Shown: piece by piece, positions 36,001 through 48,000 of the stretch
Layout: each line of letters opens with the position of its first letter
Numbering within the stretch: the stretch's first letter is position 1
Origin: Acheta domesticus
Taxonomy: Eukaryota; Arthropoda; Insecta; Orthoptera; Gryllidae
Reading direction: 5' to 3'
Assembly: GCA_031308135.1 (NCBI GenBank)
Contig: JAHLJT010009419.1
Span: 182,482,856 to 182,546,855, forward strand
DNA: 64,000 nt
Notes under the pieces: generated by a model
Told to the model about the DNA's origin: nothing
The model's input: only the letters and a program-made list of their open reading frames with translations
The model's database searches: none
Program-made: the position numbers and the translations under genes

Positions 36001-39000
36001 CTCTTCCCTCCAATCCTCCTCTATCCTCTGCGCCCTTCTTCACTCCTCCCCTCCATACCCCACCCCTCTCTTCTCCCCCCACATCTCGTCCTTCCCTCCC
36101 GACTCGTTCCCTCTCTCCCCTAACTGCATCCCCTTCCCCCTTCTGATCCTTTCCGTCTCTCTCCCCCTCACCTTGTCTTCACCTTTCCACCCCTCACCTT
36201 CTCCTCTTCTCCAATGGCTCTCTGCTCTCCCTCACTGAAACCACCATTCCACTTCTCCTGTATTCTACACCTACTGATTGTATTTGTGTATTTGCAACCC
36301 AAGAATAAAAATTACTCCGTTTCCTGCCTTTCTCCCAAATATAGCGATAAAGATAGCGCATAATAAACAACAAAACAAAAAATAATAAAAATATTACTAT
36401 GTCATTAATTATGGTAGATAATGTGTTAGTACGATCCGAAGAGGACACGTAAAATGTTTTATCCTTAACAGTCAACTACAGTGGTTTAAAATATGCATTA
36501 GAAGTTATAACATGCTACGTTCGTAGAACGTATTGCACTCTTCCTCATTTAATAGCTATTATATACATTGTGTGGTTTTGAAAGAGGCAAAGAATGTTAA
36601 GAACGTGGAATCGCTGATTAATTCGGCAATACTGCGTGGTGATGCAAATTTCCGCGTATTCATATTTTAAAAAATGCATTGAATTCAATAAACAAAACCA
36701 TTGATTTAGAAATGCAGGCTGATGTTTTAAATTTATTTGGTGGTTTTAATTCCCAATAGTTCATTCTACTGCTATACATTGAGTAATGTTAATCTAAAAT
36801 TACCCCCCCCCCGACTTCTCTCCCTCAACCGAGTTCGGCCGCTGGCCACCAGAGGCCGCGCAGCGCGTGCTCACCGGGTCCGGGGCGGTCGGCCGAGGAC
36901 GCGTTCTCGTGCTTGTGCTGCGGCGGCGCGGCGTGTGTCGGAAACACGAAGGGCAGCGCTGCGGAGTGGTTGGCGGCTGCCGCGGGAAACAGCGGCGGAG
37001 GGTACACCAGCGGGTGGTAGAAGGTGAGCCCCGTCGCCGCGTGGCGCGGGTAGGGGTGGTACATGAAGTTGGCCAGGGCGGCTGCGGCGGCGGCGCTGGC
37101 GGAGGCCGACACCGACGGCGGGACCAGCGACGACGCGTTCTGAGGGGACCACAAATGAAAGGAACCAGGTCAAAATTTCAACTTCAATGATGGAAAAGGT
37201 TCACGCACATACCGAAAAATGACTATTTTAATTTTAATGTAGTAAAACATAAACTTCGAGATAAAATTAATTTAAAAAGTAAATTTAATGAAAATCAATT
37301 AGGAAAAGTGTATTTTCTCATTCTACAACCAATTGGAAGAGGACAGAGAATGGCAAAAACGGGCTGAAAGAAAAAAAGTAGTGAATTTATACATAAATAG
37401 TTTTTTTTAATGTATTAAATAAGTGATATTTAAAAATTGAATGTGTGTCAGGGTTCCCGTGTTGAAAATCTGCCTTTTGCAAATAAAACCAATTGGGATC
37501 CAATTCCAGAGATTGTTGAGATGGGACGGGAATCCCCCCATTGAATCTCGTGATCAGATTTCCTCTCACACCCGCCTCCAAGATTGTCTCCTTTCACTTT
37601 TTTTTTACTTGAGAAGGCATGGATCGATTGCATCTGTGTTGATGTCTTCAGACGGAGAAGGAGACAATTTAACTCAGTTTCTATTCCTGAGTATTAAGAA
37701 CATTTGATACAGTTTAATCTCAACATTTTGAACTTTCCGTACTCTTCTCTGATCATTTCATTCAACCAAAATGATTGACATTAAAAGAACATTTGTTCTT
37801 TTTCTATTTTATGTTCTTCTAATATGAAAGCGAAAAGGCAATCTTCAAGCACTGCCAACTACATGAACTCTACCTCGTACTCAGGATGAAAACCGAACGG
37901 GATGCAATCGGGCTACGGCTTTTTTGGAAAAATAAAATCTTAGAGCATGTTGAGCGTGGGATGCAGTGAGGCCCTGTCTTTTTGGGAACGGAGGTAAAAG
38001 ATTCAGGAAACGTTAACCGCGGGATGCAATTGGGCTATGCCTTTTGGAGGAGGTACGTAAAATGCTCGGGAAAAGTTGACCGGGAGTCTTGAGTCGAGTG
38101 GGAGACTTGCATAGGACTTCGCCTGTGCCAGGAGGGCGTAGAATAAGTTAACAGTAGGATGCAATCGAGCTCCGCCTATTTGGGAAAGTGGGTAAAAGGT
38201 TGTATGTTGAGTGGGAGACTTCCATCGGACCTCACCTGTGCCAAGAGGGCTCACAAGAAGTTAACCGTGGGAGCTCCGCCTATTTGGGGAGGTGGTTGGG
38301 GGGCTCACCTGTGCCAGCGGGGCGTTGGGCGCCGAGGGCGACTGGCGTCGCGGGGACTGGAAGGCGGCGGCGGCGGCGACGGCGGCGGCGGTGGCGGGCG
38401 ACGCCGTCGAGTCGCAGAAGCGCTTGTGCTTGGTGAGCGTCGTCACCGTGCTGAAGGTCTGGCCGCACTTAGCGCACTTGATCTGCATGCGGCAGTCGGC
38501 GTGCATGCGCTTGTGCCGGCACAGGTTGGAGAACTGCGTGTACCTCTGCGGAAAGAGGGAACTCGGTTAACGGCGCGCTCCGTCCACTTTGGTGGGCAAG
38601 TTACGTGTTTCGGGAACACCGTAAGGCCTGCCGCAAAACGCAACACTACTTCAAACTATGCGCTACCTATTTGATTTCTTTCTCATGCCTTTCATTCGGT
38701 TAAATCGCTCATTTCTATCTAATCGAAAATTTGCAATTTTACAGTATATGCAAATTGTTTTTTCCTTTCGATAGCATAAAGTCGGCTTATTTAAGTCATC
38801 TTTGATGCCTTCTAATGCGAAAAGTCTGTCATGTAGTGTATTTAATAATAGTTAATCAAACGTGATGATAGTGTTGTTGGATTTAACAATTTTTAGCGAA
38901 ATGCAGTAATTTGCGAAATGAAGTAATATTAAAATGTTTAAAATTTAGTACGACAAAATAGTGTAACTTTATATTAATTATTCAAGCCTTGTTTGAAGAC

Positions 39001-42000
39001 TTATGAACTTTACCTCTGAAAGATATGAAAGAGAAAGTTCTAAATTACTATGATATAAATTAAGTCAATAGGATTACACAAGTTATTGTAAACGTGAAAA
39101 ATTAACGAAATATAAATATTTCTTGCATTAGCATGGAACTTCACAGCTCTTTAATATTTTGCATGACAGATTTAAAATATAAAAACAGACACAAAATAGA
39201 CATTATACATCTCTATTTTACTTTGTACGCGTATCTTTTAATCAATTTGCACTTATAAATAGACTCATCGCGAACGAGAAGCGAAGTAATTTATAATTGG
39301 ATTGTTTGATAATAAATCAAGCAAGGGGTTCATGCTACATTTTCGTCCGAATGACAAAATAAAAGTGTTAAATATTTACGCGGCTCATTACTACTAGATT
39401 TCATTTACCGGGGACAACTATTTCGTATTGTGATGTTTCTTGTATGGACGCTGAATTAATTGTGCCGCATTCAATTTCAAATTTGAACATTCAGTCTTTT
39501 ATTTTTACACTTTTGTTCTACATGCTTAATATCATATGAGAAGGAGTGAAATTCAGTTTTTAAGAGTTTGTGTCAATGTGTGCTTGTGTGTGTTATATGA
39601 ACTGATTGAAGTGCATGCAAGCAGGTGTGGGCATACACGAGTACGCTTGAATGTGTAAGTTATCACGAGTAAGTGTAAGTTCGTTCACAAATCTCTCAAC
39701 AGCTTCGTGTTGAATTAGTTGAGGGAGAGAGAGAGGGAGAGAGAGAGGGAGAGAGAGGGAGAGAGAGAGGGAGAGAGGGAGAGAGAGGGAGAGAGAGGGA
39801 GAGAGGGAGAGAGAGGGAGAGAGAGGGAGAGAGAGAGGGGAAGAGAGAGGGGAAGAGAGAGGGGGAGAGAGAGGGGGAGAGAGAGGGGAGAGGGGGAGAG
39901 GGGTGAGAGAGGGGGAGAGAGGGGGAGAGAGATGGGAGAGAGGGGGAGAGGGTGGGAGGGGGAGGGGGAGAGAGAGGGGAAGAGAGGGGAAGAGAGAGGG
40001 GGAGAGAGGGGAGAGAGAGGGGAGAGGGGGGGAGAGGGGGAGAGAGGGGGAGAGAGGGGGAGAGAGAGGGGGAGAGAGATGGGAGAGAGGGGGAGAGGGG
40101 AGAGGGTGGGAGGGGGAGGGGGGAGAGAGGGGGGAGAGTGAGAGGGAGAGAGGAGAGAGAGTGGTCTTGGGGGCATGGGCGTGTGTATGTGTACGCGTAT
40201 GTGAATATGTGTGTGCATGTGCGTGTTGGTGTGTGTGCGTGTGTATGTGTTCGTTCTCCTCTATTTTTGTTCGTTCCCTAGTGTGCATCTCGCACCAGCT
40301 GTGTTCTGTTTCAGTTTCCTCTCCCGCAGTGGCCATCTCCATGTGTGAGCGTGTGTGCGTGCGTGGAGAGAGCGCAGCGCCGCGCGCGGAGATCTAGCGA
40401 GGCGGAAGCGCCGCGACGCGGTGTACCTTCGAGCAGACCTCGCACTGGAAGGGCTTCACGCTGGAGTGGATGTGCGTGTGCTGCTTGAGGCCCGACGACG
40501 TGGCAAAGGTCTTGCCGCACTCGGGACACGCGTGCGAGCGCGCGCCCACGTGCTGCGCGCGGATGTGCCGCTGGAGGTTCGACGGGTCCGAGTACACCTG
40601 CGGGCACACGCACCACACGCGCTCGGTGAGCGGCAGGAGTGGGCCAGCCGCCTCCTCGGAACGCTGCACATTCTCGTGGAAGTTGAAAGGAATTAAGAAG
40701 GCGAGGAATTTATCAATCGAGGCATTAATAAATCTGGAATCACGGGGTAGAAGTTCTTCACTCTAAAAATCTTAGTTTGGAGAAAACAAGGGTTAGATTT
40801 TTTGAACCACCGCTTGGTCCTACGCTAAACGCTATTTCTTAATGGTTTTTTTTTTCTCGTTAAGGAGGCAACATTTGAGTTAGGTCGTTTTACTAAAATA
40901 AAATATACATAATTCACTTGTAGTTTCAGTACTTAACCCAATTTTGCCAAAAATTGAGAACTTTTACCACAGAAGTGTTGGGCGACAGCACGGACTCGCT
41001 ACTCTCCCGTCCCAGTCTCTCTTCGCTGTACGTTACACCAATTCAGTATTTTTGTATGATGGAATCATCGGTTCCTTAATCGACTACAAACGTGTCATCT
41101 TAACGACAAACTAATATATTTTTTCTTTAAAGTCCAAGCAGTTGAAAATTACTGTATTACATTAATCTTCTTAACATATTTATTATTTACCGAATTCTCT
41201 CAAATACTCTACTATATATGTAATTCATACAGCAATGTTAAAAGTTACTGGAATGTATTAAAAAGACAAACAAAGCCTAATTTGCTATGGTGCTGAGAAT
41301 AATTCTTGGGGTAACTTTGTAATCAATCTCGACAATTCCTGACGATTTTAATTAGTAGATTGCAACATAAAATCTTCCTCAGAGATCGGTCAATTTATGA
41401 TTTGCAAGCCAAACATTCCCGTAGAAACTCCTATTTCAAATAACGTCCATAATAGTTGTAAATGTATTATTGACTCGCATTTCTAATGCCTGTTCACTTT
41501 CATATCCCTTCTCAGTAAGGACCCACAAAGAATTTGCATAGGGACGCACATTTTAAAATTACACTTCTAAACTTAAAACATAAAATTATTCGTAAAAGTA
41601 CAATTGAACCGTTGGGCCGAATAACGGACTATGTTAGAATATTTGCAAATCATATTTTTCATAGAATAATGATACATGTAGTATCATTACACAGCAAACG
41701 TAATACATTCATGGAATGTCCAGTCCACTAGTAAAATTCATGAGAGCAGGTTACATATACACTATCATTGTAGATTAATGTGCGCAACATGCAACTTAAT
41801 TAACCTTGTACATTAAAAAGAGCTTAATATATTTGCACATGAAATTTAATGCGTAAGTTTCCCCTGGCTTTCATCATTCCGATCGTATATTCATAATCAC
41901 CAGCCCATCAAGATCATTCATTCATTCCTACCAGATAAGACCATAAAGCTTTGACCCATGCATCCTAATGTACATGGCTACATTAAATTTAATGTTCGTT

Positions 42001-45000
42001 CATGATAGTTACTCTAATTTAATTGTAATTGGAAGTAAGGGATAATCAACCACAATTTTTAAATTTTAAATTATTTATTAATTTAACATACACCCAATTA
42101 ATAAACAATATAAACTTAAAAATTGTGGTTGATTATCCCTTACCTCCAATTACAATTATGGATTACAAGAAAATATCAGCTACCACCACGGAAGTTACTT
42201 TAATTTAATTTCCATTCAAGTAATGCGGAATTTTCTGACAGTGTAGCGTTTCTGCAAAGTCCTAACATCCACCGTTATTCGGCCCCAAACGTCTCTTGCT
42301 TCCTCTATCAGCTGATGAGCTGTCTCACCTGGTCGCAGTTCTCGCAGGTGTAGCGCAGCACCTGGCCGTGCTTGAGGGCGCGGTGGCGCAGCAGCGACGG
42401 CCGCCACGCGTAGGGCCGCTGGCAGTGGTCGCAGCGGTACTTCTCGAACGGGTAGCGGTGCGCGCCCGTCAGGTGCTCGTCCAGCCTGCGCACACCAACC
42501 CGCGCCCGGCCGCGCGCTCTAGTGCCACTTTCGCACACATTCGGCACACGTTTCCCACACATTTTAGCACGTTTGTAATGTCTTGGATGTATTCGCCAAG
42601 GGACGCGTGACTGATGGCAGAACGTAACAACGTCAATCTTACGTGTGAAGCATGGCCTCACGCTTCATTCCGTAACTCAATGATCTAGGGTGAACTTCAC
42701 ACCAACCTATTCAAAATGAATGCTGTTTCTAGTAAATCACAGTGTGAGCGTGTAAGATTTCGAGCTAATGATGAATTTGGATGCAATGATCTAATAAAAT
42801 GGCTCCAATGAATGTGAATTAATACTTTTTACTAAATTATTTCAATGATTGTTGGTTAATAACTAGTAAGTCGCATTACTTGGAACGTACTTATCTTCCA
42901 ACATTTGACAATAGTACTATGAACTGACGTATCTACATAGAATAACGTTTATTTGTCATCACAAGCGGCGATAAATTCTAAACATGCATCCCATCCCTTA
43001 TGGAACAAGTGAAAGAAATATCACGTATGTGAATCACACGAGTGATGAGTCATACGAGTGACCAAGTCTAGTCGAATTCCACATGATTCGCAGAGCCCAA
43101 TATGAAGACGTTACTAATAAACTAAAACTCTCTGAAGGCAAGGGGTTTACTAGTTTATTTGGTCGCTGCCACGTCAAGGTCAACAGCTCTGAAAACAATT
43201 ATTTCCAATCGGCCGCATCTCCATCTTCTGTTCGGCAAGCGCACGATTTTGGAAAACTCCACATCTCCAGATAAGAGGTCTATTGGAATTAATAAGAAAA
43301 TTTTATTTTAACAAAAAGGGGATATGTGGCGTTTTTACATCTAACAAAGTTAAAAACACATTCTGAATTAAACTGTGAGTTAAAGGCATTTTCGCAATGA
43401 CTGGAGATGTGAAATTTTCGAAACAAACTATTGAATTATATCCACCTTCCCGCAAGCGTCATCCTTTATTCGGATGGTATTTAAAATAATATTGCTTCAG
43501 CTGTTTCACTTCTAATATCATTTATTTTCATCTACGCTTTCGTGAATAAATATTTTTAAAATGTTACCGCTACTGACTAGCATAGCAGAGAGTTGTGTTC
43601 GGGAAGAGTATCCTTGCATGTTGCCGTAGCAAGGTCAGGGTGTGATTCTTTCTATATTCGAATACACGCGGCATTTTTGACCTTGGATTGCTTACCTTAT
43701 TAGATAACACTTGTACAACAAAATTTGATAATTCGAAAGACATTTTATAATCAATCAATCAATCAGAATAAAAGTGTAGCTTTCGTAAATTGTTTAATTA
43801 TTCAAATAATGAATGAAAGGAGATAAATAATGTTACATTTTATTCCAAAGACATCGTAGAACGGACGATTACTGATAATGAAATTGTGACGACTGGAGCA
43901 AGTGGAACAGAATACGATATACTTGAAAATTGATTTATTATCTCCAAGAGTAGCGTTGCTTTTTATCACGAAAAGTAATAATTAGCAAGAGAGTAAGGGT
44001 GAAATTTTGTATTCCAGGCATCATACGACTGTTCACTTCTAAAATTACAATTCTATTTTTTTCCATGTATTTCAAGAAAAGGTATCCTGGAAATGAAGCG
44101 AATTACATTTATAGATTCAATTATCAAACGAACTTTTCTAATTTGCGGGAACATAATATTTTGTGAAATTCATTAATGACAGCCCCTTAGCTATGAAAGA
44201 CTTGCATATATGCATGGGAGTTTCAATAAAATAATTCCATTAAGCGACAATGATTCTTCCAAAGACTGAATATTCAAAACTATATCGACGTTTATTAGAA
44301 ATCTGCTAGAAAGCAGTGAAGTCAATAGTCTCAAAACATTATTTAAAACGTTTGCAGCAGTAACCAGATTTGATTCAACTCAGTAAACTGGACTAATCGA
44401 AATTACACGACACAATCGGAGAATTTTAAATACGTGTGCGATCACAATTAAGCAGAATATGTGAATAATGTTTTATATAATGATACTACCTCGTAGGCGA
44501 AGAGACATTCAGTGGTGCATATGAATACCCTTCCAACCGAATTACTCGACTAATGCACAACACCATACAAATGACCATATGTTTCTGAAAGAACTATAAT
44601 CTAACCTGACATCGCGTGGGCGGTAGTGCCTAGCGGTCATTGCCACTGTGAAGAAGGTCGAATACCATATGGAACGGAACTTCCTGTAGAGCCACAGTAG
44701 AGTAGCAACGTCTTGCATGTTCGTGTGACTGCATCTGCTTCTCAGGCAATCTTGACACTGAATGTCAGCACGGCCCGCGACGCGACGTCTTCGGGCAACC
44801 GCGGAGGGGGAGCGCGTTTTGGACGGAGCGTCGCAGTGCGAGGGGGCGGGGTGGGGGGGTGGGGAGAGGAGGGGAGGGTGGCGGATGCGCCAAACCGGAA
44901 GAGGAGCCAGCGGCGGTCGCGCATAGACAGAGCATTCTCTCCTCTGTGAGAGGGTATTGTTTGTCACACCATCAGGTGTAAAGAAGAAGCCTTACGTGAA

Positions 45001-48000
45001 GGAAGAGTTAGAATTTATGAGTGGTAATTGTAGTGATTTCTCTTTCCACTTGCCATTTTAGTACCTACAACGCACATCTGTTTCTATGGTTTGCAAGAAC
45101 GAACTATTTTTCGAGGCTTTCCTGCGAAATTGGACGAATCGAAATAGGTAATATTTATTAGTTTTTTTCTCTTACATGTTCGATTGTAATCACATATTTT
45201 ATTTCATACTATTATAAATGAAATAGGAAATATGTTATAGAACATTATTACTCACAAAATACTTACAATAAAAGTACTCGTGGAAACTTTCGGATGTGGT
45301 ATTGTTAAGATGCTGAATGATTATTCCAATAGTTTTCTCAATTAAAACAGTCTACAAAATCATCATGAAATTTTTTGAAACATAGTACATCTAATATTTT
45401 AGCGTAATTCTAGATTTTTTGCTTTTTGTATGAATTGAATGACTGTTTCAACTGGTATAATTGTTCTGATATTTGTAAGATTGCATCTCTATGAAAAACT
45501 AATTGTTTAGTCGCACGTAGTAAACATAAGCATACGAAACAATGCTGCCATTTATTCTGTTAATAGTTATTATAAAGTTAAATCTCATAACGCACAAAAC
45601 GTACGGGACGAACGTACCCACCATAACGTACAAAACGTACAGAACATGAAAACAACGCATTTCATTCTACTTCGCTGATAACTGAAGACGTGATACAAAA
45701 ACACGTTAACCCCACCGTCACCCATGTTTATTGTTGACATGTTACGGAATTGATAGTAAGAAATTCGCCTTAGAAAGAATGGAATATGAAAGAGCTAAGC
45801 TGTTTTGCCACAATAAAAATATCGGAGGAAAGGCATTTGTTTGAATATTTTTTGTAAAGAAATATCTTATTTTCAAAGAGAGAAAATCCAGCAGCAACTC
45901 ACACTTAGTACGAACACAATTAAAAATCATGACCACTCACGCAAGTTTTATTTCCATATTATTCAACAGTATCTTCATTTCAGTAAATGTACTTTTGAGA
46001 GTTTGTGACTCGCGTTTGGGCATTCATCGTGGACTATCGAGACGGAGCTTCTGGGGATGCGACATTGGCCTGAGCTCAGGAGAAAAGGCAGAGGCGGAGG
46101 CGGCGGCGGCGGAGGGAAGGAAGGCGGGGGTGCACGCTATGGAGCCAAACGCTTGCCGGTCACGCAGCGCCGAACTTCTCGGCGATTTGCGGGCGGGAGC
46201 AGAGCCGAGCGGCAAATGGCGGCGGCCGACAGTGCCCTCAAGTGGCGACGATGAGACTTCGAACCTGTTTCCTCCAGCGCACGCAACATTCCCAGTGCTC
46301 GGAACGTAATAGATACAAAACGCTGACTCCGGAATGCAAACATAAAGTATTCCCCTTTGAAAACATTTGCAAAACGTTTTGGGGCAATACCTTATAAAAG
46401 AAATGACTTATGACCTCTGACCTCTGTTGCTTGATATCCAAAATGATGTCAAAAAAATTTTTTTTCAATATAAATATTAAAAATATTATAGAAATTAGTT
46501 CAATATTACATCTTCAAAGAATCGAGATCTTGTTTAATTCATATTATTTAGGTATCTATTCAATTTCACTTTATATTCTCTTACCAATTTATATGATAAT
46601 ATAATTTTGGAATCGTTTTCCTTTCTAACCTTCGCAATAATAGTAAAAGATCTTTAATATTTTGTTATTGTATCAATCATCTCTTTCTTCTGTTTATTAT
46701 TACCCACACATTAATCTCTATTCATACCCACACATATATTTCTAGCATATTGTTTTATTAAAAGTTTAAACTGGATGTGTTTCGTCTTATAACTCTAATG
46801 ATAACTGATAATATCATAAGTATTTCAAGGAATAGTTATAACTGAATACCTTTTACAAAAACGCATTTTACAAGGTTTATTTGTAATTCTGATGTTACGC
46901 TAATTTAGTTTATTACTACTTGCATTTCGCTCATGATAGTTCAGTGCACACCATTATTATTACATGGTCATATTAGTGGAAAGAGATTACAAAACAATAT
47001 AAGCCTTATTCAAGGCTAGTTCCGAAACCTTTCTGCCAGCGGAAGTGTCTTGGAAGAACGCTTATTACAATCCTAATCACTTCGAATCACGCTTATCACA
47101 ATTATTTCGAAAGATGCCTTTCCAGCATCTGTGAAGGTATTCCGATTCTGTCGCAATGCAAACTAATTGAAACAGCAGTAGGGAATCCAAGCTTTGGAGT
47201 TATAGATTTATCGTAACAGAGAAAATAACGGGCGCCAGGAAAATCTCTCCGCACCGAGCAGAGCCAGGGCCTCCTATTATAAATTGCATTTCTGTTGGCC
47301 TTGGACGAAATGGCCTTGAATTTGAAATTCACCACCGCTTGGGGACTAGCCTCTAAGAAGGTCCCCGAGCAACTAAACGTGCTGGTGAATTTAAAATTCA
47401 AGGCCATTTAGTCCAAATGTACGAAGTTACGATATATTTAACTGGATTTATGGAATTATCTTGTAATATAATTTGCATTAGTCTTAATTTTCCACGTAAA
47501 ATTAATGATTTTCGAGACAAATGATGGACTGTACAAACAATACTGTTACCCGCTGTATGTCGGTGTGGGACATTTGTAATAAAGTAGGGATGGTTCCTGC
47601 AAAATCCGAACTGTTGGCGATCCTGCGAGTGTGAGCACGAGGTTGACGCCTGTGGCGCCACCGCACGCGCGGCGCGGCAGCTCCGCGGGCTGCCAGCCGG
47701 CGCCTTCTCTCGCCTCAAGGTCTCGCGAGCGGCGCCCAGCTCAAGCTACGAACGGCCGTGAGAGCACTCCGTGACCCTGGAGAGTCTTCGGAAGAACTTC
47801 GGACGTTTTGTACCGCTCGACGTTGTACGAAAGCTCACAAATATTTTTCCGGCAGTGACAATGAGCATTGGACGTTCTGCCTGACGTGAAAATGTTAGAA
47901 TATTCTATCACGAAAAATTCTACTACGTATTACCAATCTCGCGGGATTATTACCTGATGTTTCGAAATCCTTGACTGTACTTGGCGGGCCTGTTTCATTT

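Noticed and set aside
35288..36146. 159- and 126-codon + strand ORFs
   Set aside because: Translation of the polypyrimidine tract, only Ser/Pro/Leu-rich.
39593..40397. ORFs of 109-249 codons across the GA tract
   Set aside because: Pure repeat translation (Glu/Arg/Gly or Ser/Pro/Leu); not genes.
45590..45655. Repeated ACGTACAAAACGTAC words
   Set aside because: Too short and irregular to call a regulatory array or satellite.
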